This document shows positions 17,739 through 27,311 of a stretch of 64,000 bases of DNA, one piece after another. Within the stretch, counting starts at the first letter, position 1; every line of letters starts with the position of its first letter. The translations under genes were made by a program, and so were the position numbers. Below the pieces are notes generated by a model. The model did no database searches. It saw only the letters and a list, made by a program, of their open reading frames with translations, and was not told the DNA's origin. This DNA is from Ignavibacteria bacterium (lineage in GTDB: Bacteria; Bacteroidota; Ignavibacteria; Tepidaquicellales; Tepidaquicellaceae): positions 230,985 to 294,984 of the forward strand of contig JADJWZ010000003.1 of the NCBI GenBank assembly GCA_016716125.1, given 5' to 3'.

Positions 17739-18950
17739 ATGAAATTAATAAAGTACTTTTTAATGGCTCTTTTTTTGACATCTGCAGTTCAAGCGCAAAA
17801 TGTCAAAATTACAGATTTTGATTTACCGGTAAGTTCTGCAAGGAAATTTTTAATAGACGGGTTTTATAACTGGGCACAAACCACTCCCGATGACACATCA
17901 CAAAGCAAGATTCTCTCAAGCTCCTGGAGATTAAACGCACTGTATACTCAATTCTATTCATCGCCTTCATATGCATGGAATATGAATCTTAACGGCGCTT
18001 TATCTCAGGCTTCAAGAGGAGATACGACCAGATATGAATATGACTTTGCTACTGATCTCAGCAAATATTTCAGTGATTCACATGGATTTTTCGGAAATGC
18101 TGAATTGAGATCAAATTATCTGAGAAAAAGAGAATTTGGTCAGGATAACAGACCGACAATTGAAATTTTCGGCGGTCTGGGTTATGGAAGACAGGTTAAT
18201 GCTACATCTCTTGCAAAGGCAATCAGAATTGACGAAGATCTGAGAAAAGGCGGCATTACAAATAAATATATGCCGAAGTCAACAATGCTTGCAATTGCTC
18301 AGATAATTGACAGAGAAGCAGAATACAGAGATAAATATAAAGCTATATATGAATCAAAGATTATTGAAGACATTACACAGGAAGTATTAAACTCAGGTGT
18401 ATCTAATTTCAATAATATGTCTGCTCTTGGTTTCATGAGAATCAGAGACGTCTTATATGGTAATAATCAATTTATTAATGATAGAGCATGGGGCGGTGAT
18501 GTCAGACTTGGAGTTGCTTATGAACTTATGACAAGAAACAAATTGATTCAAAACCCATCACCTACTCTGGATCTTAGAGGCAGATACGCATATCCAATCG
18601 GCATTAATCATCAAATAAGAACATTCCTGAATGTAAGATCTCCTTTAGACAGTAATTTTGCTAAGTTATTTACAGGAAATCTGGGTATATTTTATTCTTA
18701 CAATTTCACAAACAGAATTTCTTTTAATGCAGGATATACAGCAACTTTAAATCAAATATTTAGAGGAGCAGATTCACTCGGACTTCCGATCGGAACAGAG
18801 AAATCCGGTGCTGATCATACTGTCAGTGCAGGATTTAATTTCTATATAGAGAACTACATAACTCTGAATCTGACAGGCGGATATTCTAAAATATACAAAA
18901 CTGAAGACAGGTTCTTCACTAACGCTTCAGTCGGTTTCATAATATTCTAA
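17739..18950 (+). CDS. Secreted outer-membrane beta-barrel-like protein of unknown function
   Basis: The 403-residue protein has a signal peptide (MKLIKYFLMALFLTSAVQA, cleavage probably before QNVKI). The mature part has repeated short amphipathic strands rich in aromatic residues and Asn/Gly, ends in VGFIIF, and has a helical insert at about residues 155-240 (AKAIRIDEDLRK ... YKAIYESK). This suggests an outer-membrane barrel, but I recognise no family. An AAAGGGAAA stretch precedes the ATG. It is monocistronic with its own promoter region and a strong downstream terminator. Confidence 0.6.
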   Translation: MKLIKYFLMALFLTSAVQAQNVKITDFDLPVSSARKFLIDGFYNWAQTTPDDTSQSKILSSSWRLNALYTQFYSSPSYAWNMNLNGALSQASRGDTTRYEYDFATDLSKYFSDSHGFFGNAELRSNYLRKREFGQDNRPTIEIFGGLGYGRQVNATSLAKAIRIDEDLRKGGITNKYMPKSTMLAIAQIIDREAEYRDKYKAIYESKIIEDITQEVLNSGVSNFNNMSALGFMRIRDVLYGNNQFINDRAWGGDVRLGVAYELMTRNKLIQNPSPTLDLRGRYAYPIGINHQIRTFLNVRSPLDSNFAKLFTGNLGIFYSYNFTNRISFNAGYTATLNQIFRGADSLGLPIGTEKSGADHTVSAGFNFYIENYITLNLTGGYSKIYKTEDRFFTNASVGFIIF

Positions 18951-18972
18951 AACAGCTTTAGATTTAAAAACA

Positions 18973-19007
18973 AAAAGTGCCTGGATTTATATTCAGGCAC
19001 TTTTTTT
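18973..19007. terminator. Bidirectional intrinsic terminator
   Basis: An 11-bp perfect stem AAAAGTGCCTG / CAGGCACTTTT with a 10-nt loop is flanked by A-runs on the left and T-runs on the right. It lies between the convergent barrel gene and dapF, so it can stop transcription from both sides. Confidence 0.9.
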
Positions 19008-19043
19008 ATTCGCTTCAAACCTACAGCAAACTCTTTACCTTTT

Positions 19044-19865
19044 TTACAAAGTAATCTTTTCGGCATCTCCCGATAAAGTAATACTTTTCAGTTTTTTTTC
19101 ACAAATCTCAAAATCCACTTTCAGATATTTTCCGGATCTTGTAAGCAGTCTAACTGGTTTGCATTGCTCTCTTGTAATATAGTAAATCAATGCAGCGGAA
19201 ATAGATCCCGTGCCGCAAGCAAGTGTTTCAGCTTCCACTCCTCTCTCAAAACTTCTTATCGCAAGTTGTCCGCTTCCCGTTATTTCCGCAAAATTAACAT
19301 TAGCTCCTTCCGGCATGAGATCTTTATGCATTCTTATGTTTCTTCCCCATTCCGAAACATTCACTTCTTCTATTGAATTTACTTTAGGCTTTTCTATATC
19401 ATCAGTGAATACAACTATGTGAGGCGAACCAATATCCACATAAGAGCACTTCAGCAGTTCCCACCATTCCTGAAAATGAACCTTTAGTCTGAAATTTGTT
19501 TTCACCGTAACCGGAGGCGGAAATTTTACGGAAATTTCATTTCCGGAAATTATTTCACATTCATAATTGTGTGATACAGCTTCTATCTTTAATTTATTAC
19601 TGTCAGAAATCCCATTGTCCGAAATAAATTTTACAGTGCATCTTAATCCATTCCCGCATAAAGCATCGCCTGTCCCATCGCGGTTGAAATAATTCATTTT
19701 GAAATCAGCATGTCCGGAATTTTCCAGATATATAACGCCGTCAGTTCCGGGAAACTTTTCCATCAGATCAATCACATTTTTATGATAGTCTGTTATATCA
19801 GAATTTCTGTTATCTGTAATTATAAATGAATTACCCGCCCCGGAATATTTTTGAACTTCCATCAA
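19044..19865 (-). CDS. dapF: Diaminopimelate epimerase
   Basis: The 273-residue protein has both catalytic cysteine motifs: CGNGLRC (C70 first) and ACGTGS near the C-terminus. It also has the N-terminal SGAGNSFIITD block typical of DapF. It converts LL-diaminopimelate to meso-diaminopimelate for lysine and peptidoglycan synthesis, so the wall is probably of the meso-DAP type. Its start overlaps the stop of the upstream lptD-like gene by 4 nt, an operon arrangement. Confidence 0.93.
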   Translation of the reverse strand: MMEVQKYSGAGNSFIITDNRNSDITDYHKNVIDLMEKFPGTDGVIYLENSGHADFKMNYFNRDGTGDALCGNGLRCTVKFISDNGISDSNKLKIEAVSHNYECEIISGNEISVKFPPPVTVKTNFRLKVHFQEWWELLKCSYVDIGSPHIVVFTDDIEKPKVNSIEEVNVSEWGRNIRMHKDLMPEGANVNFAEITGSGQLAIRSFERGVEAETLACGTGSISAALIYYITREQCKPVRLLTRSGKYLKVDFEICEKKLKSITLSGDAEKITL

Positions 19866-22435
19866 TAAACTCCTCTTGTATTTGTTTTCTTAGTAACTTT
19901 AATGTCTCTGAGCTGAGGCGCTTTGATCCTGACTTCAAATGAAAATCCTCTGTATGTGCCGGACGGATACCAGTTAAAATTCATTTCCCAGGAATTAAGA
20001 TCTCTGTATGCAGTAATATAAGGTGTAACTATTTGTTTGTTTACCAGATCGTAATTCGCAGAAACTGTGAATCTCCATTTTTCCGTCAGGTTGAATGACA
20101 TGTTTCCTGTCAGGTTGGAAGATCTGTTAACTACAGACGGATTAAACTTTGATTCGGAATAATTAAAACCGAATCCGCCGCTGAAAGGAATATTAAAATC
20201 AATTTCTTCGATCTTTTCTTTCCGGAAATCCTTATAATCCACTCTGTTGGTGAGAGTATCATACTCTTCTATCTCACCATTTTCAGATATTGTTGAGATA
20301 CTTCCGAAACTGAAATTCGTTGACATATTTATATTAAAGTTTGTAATGTTTGCAAGCTTTCCGTCCGTGTTTAAAAGAAATTTATTTATTCTTGTATTCG
20401 CCGTCTGATCAAATTTGTAAAGGTTAAATGTTGTACCGCCGGAGATGTTGAGAAAACTGCCAATGCTTGTCCTGTATGAAAGAAATATCTCAGAAAAATT
20501 CAGAGAGTCAGCGGCAAAATTGTAACCGACTCCGGCATCTATATTAAGTAGCTGAAATTTATTTTCCGTAGTATCATTCTCCCGCGTTTTCATTTCAAAA
20601 ACATTTCCGATGGAAAATCCCAGTGACTGTGATTCTCCCGACGGAGCTCCTCCGAATATTTCTTTCTCGTATATTGAATACTTTACATCATTTCCGTTTT
20701 GATCTTTATAGGATTTGTAATACCCCCATTTGGGATCTGAAAAATCAGGCTGGTAATTATAAGTTAATGCCGGAGTTACAGTATGACGAATTCCCGTAAT
20801 GTTTAAAACATTAGGTAAAAAAATACCGACGAACTTTGTTGAGAAACTTATTCCGGTGTTAAAATATCTCAGCGCTTTTATTGCGTTATTGTCATTTACT
20901 GAAACACTGCTGTCAGAAGGATTGAAATTTTTATTTATATATTTATTATACCAGATCTCATTATAATTAAAAAAAGGATTTAATGAAATAAACTGAAACT
21001 TCGGAGAAAGTCCAGCTGAAACAAAATTTCTAACTCCAGACCGCATATCAGTATATGTGCTGTCAGCTCCTGAAAAACTTTTTACAGTCCGCTTCAGACG
21101 GTTATTCAATGCGCTGCCGCTGTAAGCAAAGGAAATGTATTCATATATTTTTTTATTGAACGGGTCGGAAAAGCCGGATTCAAAAGGATATATCTGTGAG
21201 ACGGAAAAATTTATTAACGGAAGTCTTTCGGTAACATCTCCGTTCTGTAAATTCTGATCACGGTAATAATTCAGATTTAATGAGTACGGTTTTTCTTCCC
21301 AGTTTTTTGAAAATGTAAAATTTGAAATTAAATTCTGAAGTAGAAGTTCTGAAAGCGCATTAGTAGATACATTGTAAAAATTCTTGCTGCTTGCAATCTG
21401 CATGTTCGCGTCGACGCGGGTTGTTGGATTAATCTGCTGATTGTGAACAAAATTCAATCCCCATGAGTCTGAGTTTTGATTACCGATATCAGTACTTTCT
21501 CCAAGTCTTATCCTCGAATAACCGCCTTCAAGACTTCCTGTAAAATTATATTTTGAAGCGTAACGGAATCTGCTGTACACTTCATATCTTCCTTTTGTAA
21601 AATAACTTCCGGTCAATCCAATATCCATATAGTCATTTACCGCCCAGAAATATCCAAGTCTTGAAATGTATTTCCCGTAAGTTCCATCATCTCCGAATGT
21701 CGGAGCGATGAGACCTGATGTTCTGCCTGATCTGTTAGGAAATACTCCAAACGGAATCCAGAAGATCGGAACTCCTTCTATATAAAGGAATACAGACTGA
21801 GCTATCACTTTATCATTCGGGATTACTTTCATCCTCGGAGACAAAAAATAATATTCAGGATCTTCCCGGTCTGAAGATGTTGTATAAATACCGTTTTTAA
21901 TAAACAGAACATTTTCAGATTCCTTTTTTATTTTGTCTCCGAAATAATATCCAACTTCCGCTTCGCTGAATCCTTCCGAAACGCTGCCCTGACGAGTTTT
22001 GAAATTATAGAATAATTTCGAACCTTCATATTTATCACTTCCCTGTGTCATTATAGGCGTCTGTGAAATATTTCCTTTACTAAGCGAATCAGGAATACCG
22101 AACGCTTCAAGCAACTGAGTCTCCTGATCTATAACTATTTTACCCGCTTCCAGACGCAGATCCTTATAAATCAATATTCCCTGATTATAAATATATACTT
22201 TTTTATTCTTCAGATCATAAACTATAGAATCCTTTCCGGTATATTCAATTACCGCATCAATATCTGATTCTGCAATTCTTGATGTATCAAGGGTTAATGA
22301 TGACAATGAATCTGTATTTGAAATGATTTTTAAACTGTCAGAATTAAATGTTGTGTCCCGTAATCCGGTTTCTGTCTGCGCTAAACAAAAACCAAGCGAA
22401 TAGAAAACAAACGATATGCATAAAATGAACCTCAT
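19862..22435 (-). CDS. lptD: LptD-like LPS-assembly outer-membrane protein
   Basis: The 857-residue protein has a signal peptide (to about residue 19), an OstA/LptA-like N-terminal jellyroll (SIVYDLKNKKVYIYNQG ... KDLRLEAGKIVID), and a long C-terminal barrel region with many aromatic strands and the conserved FWIPFGVFPNRSGR segment. This is the architecture of Bacteroidota-type LptD, which inserts lipopolysaccharide into the outer leaflet. The usual E. coli-type cysteine pairs are not evident, as in other Bacteroidota homologues. It is upstream of and overlaps dapF. Confidence 0.82.
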   Translation of the reverse strand: MRFILCISFVFYSLGFCLAQTETGLRDTTFNSDSLKIISNTDSLSSLTLDTSRIAESDIDAVIEYTGKDSIVYDLKNKKVYIYNQGILIYKDLRLEAGKIVIDQETQLLEAFGIPDSLSKGNISQTPIMTQGSDKYEGSKLFYNFKTRQGSVSEGFSEAEVGYYFGDKIKKESENVLFIKNGIYTTSSDREDPEYYFLSPRMKVIPNDKVIAQSVFLYIEGVPIFWIPFGVFPNRSGRTSGLIAPTFGDDGTYGKYISRLGYFWAVNDYMDIGLTGSYFTKGRYEVYSRFRYASKYNFTGSLEGGYSRIRLGESTDIGNQNSDSWGLNFVHNQQINPTTRVDANMQIASSKNFYNVSTNALSELLLQNLISNFTFSKNWEEKPYSLNLNYYRDQNLQNGDVTERLPLINFSVSQIYPFESGFSDPFNKKIYEYISFAYSGSALNNRLKRTVKSFSGADSTYTDMRSGVRNFVSAGLSPKFQFISLNPFFNYNEIWYNKYINKNFNPSDSSVSVNDNNAIKALRYFNTGISFSTKFVGIFLPNVLNITGIRHTVTPALTYNYQPDFSDPKWGYYKSYKDQNGNDVKYSIYEKEIFGGAPSGESQSLGFSIGNVFEMKTRENDTTENKFQLLNIDAGVGYNFAADSLNFSEIFLSYRTSIGSFLNISGGTTFNLYKFDQTANTRINKFLLNTDGKLANITNFNINMSTNFSFGSISTISENGEIEEYDTLTNRVDYKDFRKEKIEEIDFNIPFSGGFGFNYSESKFNPSVVNRSSNLTGNMSFNLTEKWRFTVSANYDLVNKQIVTPYITAYRDLNSWEMNFNWYPSGTYRGFSFEVRIKAPQLRDIKVTKKTNTRGVY

Positions 22436-22584
22436 TGATGATCATTTTAGTTAAATCAAATTACTAAAAAAATGATAATTGATGTATCGAAACCTATTAA
22501 ACTTTTAAATCCGATAATTTAATAAATTCACTTTAAATAGAATGTTTTAACTAAAATAAGTAATTTGTTATAAATAAATAATAA

Positions 22585-23286
22585 ATGAAAAATAATCTGA
22601 TTTACGAAGGTAAAGCCAAGAAAATTTATTCAACTGATAAAGACGATGTTTACCTTCAGGAATTTAAAGATGACGCTACCGCTTTTAACGGATTAAAAAA
22701 AGACAGGATCTCACATAAAGGTGAGATCAATAATTTTATATCCACTGTAATTTTTAAATATCTGAAAGAAAATTCTATACCTGTTCATTTCATTGAAAAA
22801 ATTTCCGATACGGAAATGCTTGTTACAAAAGTAAATATAATAAAGGTAGAAGTTGTATGCCGGAATATTGCAGCAGGTAGTCTTGTTAAGAAATTCGGAT
22901 TTGAAGAAGGAAAAGAACTGGAAAATCCTCTAATTGAATTTTATTATAAATCTGATGAACTCGGCGACCCGCTGTTTTCTGAAGATCATATTTTTGCTAT
23001 GAAGCTTGCTGACAAAAATGATTTGGATATTGTGAAAAAAATGACACGATATATTAACTCCCTGCTGATAAAATTCTTTTCGGAAAGGGGTATTCGACTT
23101 GTAGATTTTAAACTTGAATTCGGAAAAGACAAACACGGAAATATTTTGCTTGCTGATGAAATATCTCCGGACACATGCAGACTCTGGGATGCGGCGACAA
23201 ATAAAAAATTAGATAAAGACAGATTCAGATTTGATCTTGGAGAAGTGGAAGAGTCATATCAGGAAATTAAAAACAGGCTAAGTTGA
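22585..23286 (+). CDS. purC: SAICAR synthetase
   Basis: The 233-residue protein shows the PurC signature from the N-terminus: IYEGKAKKIYSTD, then LKKDRISHKGEINNF, VVCRNIAAGSLVK, LVDFKLEFG and LADEISPDTCRLWD. It ligates aspartate to CAIR in de novo purine synthesis. Its length matches the stand-alone bacterial enzyme. Its stop overlaps the TTG start of psd by 4 nt, so a purC-psd-pssA transcript is likely although the pathways are unrelated. Confidence 0.95.
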   Translation: MKNNLIYEGKAKKIYSTDKDDVYLQEFKDDATAFNGLKKDRISHKGEINNFISTVIFKYLKENSIPVHFIEKISDTEMLVTKVNIIKVEVVCRNIAAGSLVKKFGFEEGKELENPLIEFYYKSDELGDPLFSEDHIFAMKLADKNDLDIVKKMTRYINSLLIKFFSERGIRLVDFKLEFGKDKHGNILLADEISPDTCRLWDAATNKKLDKDRFRFDLGEVEESYQEIKNRLS

Positions 23287-23957
23287 TTAAACTAACAAGT
23301 TACGGTAAAGATGTTTTACTTAAGGTTTTTATTACCGGTATTATTCTGACTATTCTGTCTTTGTTCTTTGAAAGTTTAATCATCAAATTTTTACTAACGG
23401 GAATTACAATTTTTCTATGGCTGTTCACTCTGTATTTTTTCAGGGATCCTGACAGGACATTACCTGACGGATATACAGACAATCAGCTTGTCTCGCCTGC
23501 AGACGGGAAGATTGTTGTAATTGAAGACGTTATAAATAAGGAAGAAAATATTTTCCCTAAAGATGAACCTTTGAAGCAGATCAGCATTTTTCTTTCTCCT
23601 CTTAATGTACATGTAAACAGAAATCCGATAAACGGAACAGTGAAATATCTGAAGTATATAAAAGGAGAATATCTCGTTGCATTTGATCATAAGTCTTCGG
23701 AAAGAAATGAAAGAACTGAGATAGGCGTAGAAAATTCATCAAACGGAAGTAAAGTTTTATTTAAGCAGATCGCCGGATTTGTAGCAAGAAGAATTGTATA
23801 TGATCTCAGCGAAGGATGCAGAGTTACTGCAGGAGAAAGATTCGGAATGATTAAATTCGGATCAAGAGTCGATATATTGATTAAAAGAGATTCGATAATT
23901 CTTGTGAAAATGGATCAGAGGGTTACAGGCGGAGAAACAATTATAGCGGAAATATAA
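23283..23957 (+). CDS. psd: Phosphatidylserine decarboxylase proenzyme (short type)
   Basis: The 224-residue protein has an N-terminal hydrophobic region, SPADGKIVVIED, LSPLNVHVNRNPI and the C-terminal self-cleavage motif KFGSRVDI, in which the serine becomes the pyruvoyl cofactor. This is the short archaeal/Bacteroidota-type Psd, which makes phosphatidylethanolamine. The TTG start overlaps the purC stop; no ATG lies before the conserved region. The gene for the preceding enzyme, pssA, follows directly. Confidence 0.93.
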   Translation: MIKLTSYGKDVLLKVFITGIILTILSLFFESLIIKFLLTGITIFLWLFTLYFFRDPDRTLPDGYTDNQLVSPADGKIVVIEDVINKEENIFPKDEPLKQISIFLSPLNVHVNRNPINGTVKYLKYIKGEYLVAFDHKSSERNERTEIGVENSSNGSKVLFKQIAGFVARRIVYDLSEGCRVTAGERFGMIKFGSRVDILIKRDSIILVKMDQRVTGGETIIAEI

Positions 23958-24716
23958 ATGCTGATTTCAAGAAAATTCATACCGAGTCTTTTTACAATTT
24001 TAAATGCATTTTGCGGGATGATGTCTGTCATCAATTCCGCTAAAGGTGATTTTGAATCGGCTGCATTGTTTATTATTTATGCATCACTGTTTGATGCAGT
24101 GGACGGACTTGCAGCTAGGCTTACCAATTCCTCAAGCAGATTCGGAGTTGAACTTGATTCTCTTTCGGATGTAATTTCTTTCGGACTGGCTCCGTCTATT
24201 TTACTCTATTATGTTTATCTGAATGTGTTCGGTGATATTGGAATTGTATTGTCATCTCTAATAATGGTATTTGCTGCAATAAGACTTGCGAGATTTAATG
24301 TGCAGCTGTCGGGATTTGACAAAGTAAAATTCAACGGTCTTCCTGCTCCGATGTCGGCATTTACAATCTGCACCTATATTCTGTTTTATCATAATAAGAT
24401 ATTTTCTGAAAACGTAAGTGAGATTTTTTTAATATCGCTTTCAGTATTTCTTCCGGTGATGATGGTGAGCAAAGTAAAATATGATACGATTCCCAAGCCT
24501 TCATTACGAACTATAAAAAAAAATCCGATCATTTATATAATTATTCTTATTGCCGTAATTCTAATTATAGCAACAAAAGGCGAAGGTTCTTTTTCTTTTT
24601 GTTTGTTCTATATTTTTTCAGGAATTATCAGATCCGGTTATAATATGATCTTCCGCAAACATAAGAAGAATGAAGATAATTTTGATGAATCTCCGGCTCT
24701 TACTAAATCCAAATAA
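23958..24716 (+). CDS. pssA: CDP-diacylglycerol-serine O-phosphatidyltransferase
   Basis: The 252-residue membrane protein has the complete CDP-alcohol phosphotransferase motif D-x2-DG-x2-AR-x8-G-x3-D-x3-D (starting DAVDGLAAR). The N-terminus IPSLFTILNAFCGMMSV is typical of PssA. It forms phosphatidylserine, which Psd decarboxylates, so the two adjacent genes make phosphatidylethanolamine. It starts directly after the psd stop. Confidence 0.93.
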   Translation: MLISRKFIPSLFTILNAFCGMMSVINSAKGDFESAALFIIYASLFDAVDGLAARLTNSSSRFGVELDSLSDVISFGLAPSILLYYVYLNVFGDIGIVLSSLIMVFAAIRLARFNVQLSGFDKVKFNGLPAPMSAFTICTYILFYHNKIFSENVSEIFLISLSVFLPVMMVSKVKYDTIPKPSLRTIKKNPIIYIIILIAVILIIATKGEGSFSFCLFYIFSGIIRSGYNMIFRKHKKNEDNFDESPALTKSK

Positions 24717-24722
24717 GAAAAC

Positions 24723-25877
24723 TTACTTATTCTTTACTATTTCTTTCAGAGCATTCATAAATAAAACAATATCCTTTTCTGAGTTATTTCTTCCTATTGA
24801 AATTCTAAGTGAACCTAGTGCAGTTTTTTCATCATGGCCTATTTGCCTGAGTACATGTGAAGGTTTGAGAGTTCCTGCTGTACAGGCGGATCCTCCCGAG
24901 ACAGCAATTCCTTTAAGGTCTAATTGTATCAGCAGCATTTCCTCATCGAATTCTAATTTTTTTCTGTCGAATGAGATGTTCACAATATTTGGAAGGCAGT
25001 TTATAGTGTCTGAGTTAAATATAATACCATCGGAATAATATTCCGTCAGTCCGTTAGTCAAAAGTAATTTTAATTTTTCATAATACGATATATCCTTTTC
25101 CATATTAGTCTTAAGTAACTCAACTGCTTTTTTAAAACCCGCGATCAACGGAATATTCTCAGTGCCACCGCGGAGATCACGTTCCTGCTTTCCTCCGTGC
25201 AATAATTTATCTGTTAAAGTTTTATCCTTTATATATAGAGCTGCAATTCCTTTCGGACCATATATCTTATGAGCCGAGACGGTTGTAAAATTTACTTTCA
25301 TATCTTTAAAATTCAGTTGCGATTTTCCGGCGCTTTGCACGGTATCCGAATGAAAACAAATATTTTTATCTGCTAACTCTTTAGTAATACTTTTAATGTC
25401 TGTGACAGCGCCTGTCTCATTGTTTGAATGCATTAATGAGATCAGAAAAGTCTTATCTGTAACAGAATTTAAAACTTCTGCCGGATCAATTCTTCCGAAG
25501 CGGTCGGGTTTAATGTAAGTCACATTAAAGTTAAACCTGCTCTCAAGATATTTTAAAGTATCAAGTACGGAAGAATGTTCGACAGATGAAGATATAATAT
25601 GATCCTTTCCTGACCCGAGGTTTTTGAATGCAGTTCCTTTTATGGCGTGGTTATTGGATTCCGTTCCGCTGTTTGTAAATATAATATTTTTTGAATCAGC
25701 GCCGAAAAATTCCGCAATAAAATCTCTAGAGTCTTCAAGTATAACTTTTGCTTTTTTCCCGAACGAGTGAAGTGATGAAGCATTCCCGAAATATTCAGCG
25801 AAGAATGGTATCATTTCATTTAAAACATCTTCATCCGTTTTTGTTGTTGCAGCATTATCAAGATAGATCCTGTTCAA
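24723..25877 (-). CDS. Cysteine desulfurase (NifS/IscS family)
   Basis: The 384-residue PLP enzyme starts with YLDNAATTKTD and has the PLP lysine in SAHKIYGPKG, a HSD-type motif (CFHSDTVQSAGK) and the catalytic cysteine in SGGSACTAG. The short cysteine loop with the SACTAG spacing fits the NifS/IscS (group I) type rather than SufS. It supplies sulfur for Fe-S clusters or tRNA thiolation, relevant to the Fe-S-rich hydrogenase and PreA/PreT in this window. It converges with pssA. Confidence 0.9.
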   Translation of the reverse strand: MNRIYLDNAATTKTDEDVLNEMIPFFAEYFGNASSLHSFGKKAKVILEDSRDFIAEFFGADSKNIIFTNSGTESNNHAIKGTAFKNLGSGKDHIISSSVEHSSVLDTLKYLESRFNFNVTYIKPDRFGRIDPAEVLNSVTDKTFLISLMHSNNETGAVTDIKSITKELADKNICFHSDTVQSAGKSQLNFKDMKVNFTTVSAHKIYGPKGIAALYIKDKTLTDKLLHGGKQERDLRGGTENIPLIAGFKKAVELLKTNMEKDISYYEKLKLLLTNGLTEYYSDGIIFNSDTINCLPNIVNISFDRKKLEFDEEMLLIQLDLKGIAVSGGSACTAGTLKPSHVLRQIGHDEKTALGSLRISIGRNNSEKDIVLFMNALKEIVKNK

Positions 25878-25932
25878 TTTAATTGTATTAATTAGATGGT
25901 TACATTTATTGTAAATTTCATTATTTTAACCG

Positions 25933-26505
25933 GTGCCTTTAAATAAAGAAATCTTTTATGTGTCGAATTTACTTTCGATACTCAGAATTATTTTACTGAT
26001 ACCGTTAAGTTATCTGATGCTCAGTTCATTTGAGACTCAAAATAATTTAATAATAATTTTAGTTCTATGTATGTATTTTTCTGATTTGCTAGACGGCTAT
26101 TTAGCAAGAATGCTGAATCAGGTTTCTGAATTCGGAAAAATAATCGATCCACTTGCGGATAAAATTTCCGTGACAGTAATGGCAATAATATTAGTATATC
26201 TTGACAGACTTCCGTTATGGTTTGTAATTGTAGTAGTAGCGAGAGATGTTTTAATTCTGATATTCGGAATTTATTTAAACAGAAAATATAAACTGACTCT
26301 GATGTCAAATTTTCCCGGAAAGATAGCAGTATTCAGTATCGGACTGATTTTGCTTTTAACAATAATAAACAGCGTATACTTAACCGGTGTAATTCAGATA
26401 CTCTATTTCTTATCTCTTGCGCTTATAGCTTATTCGTCTTACTTATATTACAATAGATTTTTGCAGAGCGTAAAATTACAGGAGAGCGTTGAAAGAAAAA
26501 ATTAA
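25933..26505 (+). CDS. pgsA: Phosphatidylglycerophosphate synthase-like CDP-alcohol phosphatidyltransferase
   Basis: The 190-residue membrane protein carries the full CDP-alcohol phosphotransferase motif (DLLDGYLAR ... EFGKIIDPLAD) and an N-terminal NLLSILRIILLIPL stretch typical of PgsA. It joins CDP-diacylglycerol and glycerol-3-phosphate. The GTG at 25933 is the best start. It overlaps the HU-like gene by 17 nt. The substrate is by family resemblance. Confidence 0.85.
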   Translation: MPLNKEIFYVSNLLSILRIILLIPLSYLMLSSFETQNNLIIILVLCMYFSDLLDGYLARMLNQVSEFGKIIDPLADKISVTVMAIILVYLDRLPLWFVIVVVARDVLILIFGIYLNRKYKLTLMSNFPGKIAVFSIGLILLLTIINSVYLTGVIQILYFLSLALIAYSSYLYYNRFLQSVKLQESVERKN

Positions 26506-26818
26506 AACTTATACAAGAAAGGAAATAGAGAGCAGACTGGGTGAAAAGCTGGCGGGTAAAAGGCTAACTGAAAAACTATTAGTGGATTCATTGTTTGAAT
26601 GTCTGCGTGAAGTAATTTTAGAAGCAAACCCTGTCTCTAGATTGGAGATAAGGGATTTCGGAGTGTTTGAGATTAAAAAAACAAAGCCAAAACCAAAGGC
26701 AAGGAACTTACAAACGGGAGAATTTATTTTTGTACCCGGCAGAAGAAAAATTCATTTTAAACCGGGTAAAATAATTAAAGAATTTCTCAAAGAAGATTTT
26801 AAAAACAATGCTGAATAA
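26489..26818 (+). CDS. HU/IHF-family DNA-binding protein
   Basis: The 109-residue protein has an N-terminal helical dimerisation half and then the HU beta-arm region LEIRDFGVFEIKKTKPKPKA, RNLQTGEF, VPGRRKIHFKPGK. It should bind and bend DNA. It starts at a TTG inside the end of pgsA and overlaps ruvX by 11 nt, forming a tight pgsA-HU-ruvX cluster. It differs from classical HU by a short N-terminal extension and charged tail. Confidence 0.85.
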   Translation: MKEKIKTYTRKEIESRLGEKLAGKRLTEKLLVDSLFECLREVILEANPVSRLEIRDFGVFEIKKTKPKPKARNLQTGEFIFVPGRRKIHFKPGKIIKEFLKEDFKNNAE

Positions 26819-27272
26819 ATCTGGTACTGAAACGAAATTTATGGGAATTGATTTCGGAGGAAGGCGGATTGGAATTTCAGTCAGTGATACAGAGAAAAAA
26901 TATTCTTTTAACAGGGATTACGTTTTTAATGACAAGGATCTGTTTGGAAAATTACTGAATATGATTATCTTAGAAAATGTAACGAGAGTGATCATTGGTT
27001 ATCCGGTTAGTTTAATGAACACATCAACGGATCTTACTGGAAAGGTTGATGAATTTGCAGAAGCACTTAAGCAATTTCTGCAGATGAAAAAACTAAATGT
27101 GGAAATTGTATTTTTTGATGAAAGATTTACGAGTAAAATAGCTGAAGAGAGTCTTTTAAAATCGGGAGTTAAGAAATCTAAAAGAAGAGAGAAAGGTTTA
27201 GTAGACAGTATATCAGCTCAGATGATACTCCAGGATTATTTAGACAGGATGAACAATACCGGTTCATGTTAG
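26808..27272 (+). CDS. ruvX: Holliday-junction resolvase-like RNase H-fold protein (YqgF)
   Basis: The 154-residue protein shows the YqgF/RuvX motifs: MGIDFGGRRIGISVSD with the first catalytic aspartate, VIIGYPVSLM, and FFDERFTSKIAEE with the DER acid pair. The family acts on pre-16S rRNA ends and may resolve branched DNA. Its length is normal. It overlaps the HU gene; the next gene starts 39 nt downstream. Confidence 0.88.
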   Translation: MLNKSGTETKFMGIDFGGRRIGISVSDTEKKYSFNRDYVFNDKDLFGKLLNMIILENVTRVIIGYPVSLMNTSTDLTGKVDEFAEALKQFLQMKKLNVEIVFFDERFTSKIAEESLLKSGVKKSKRREKGLVDSISAQMILQDYLDRMNNTGSC

Positions 27273-27311
27273 GACTATACCGGAACAATTAATTAAAATT
27301 TTAAAAAGAAG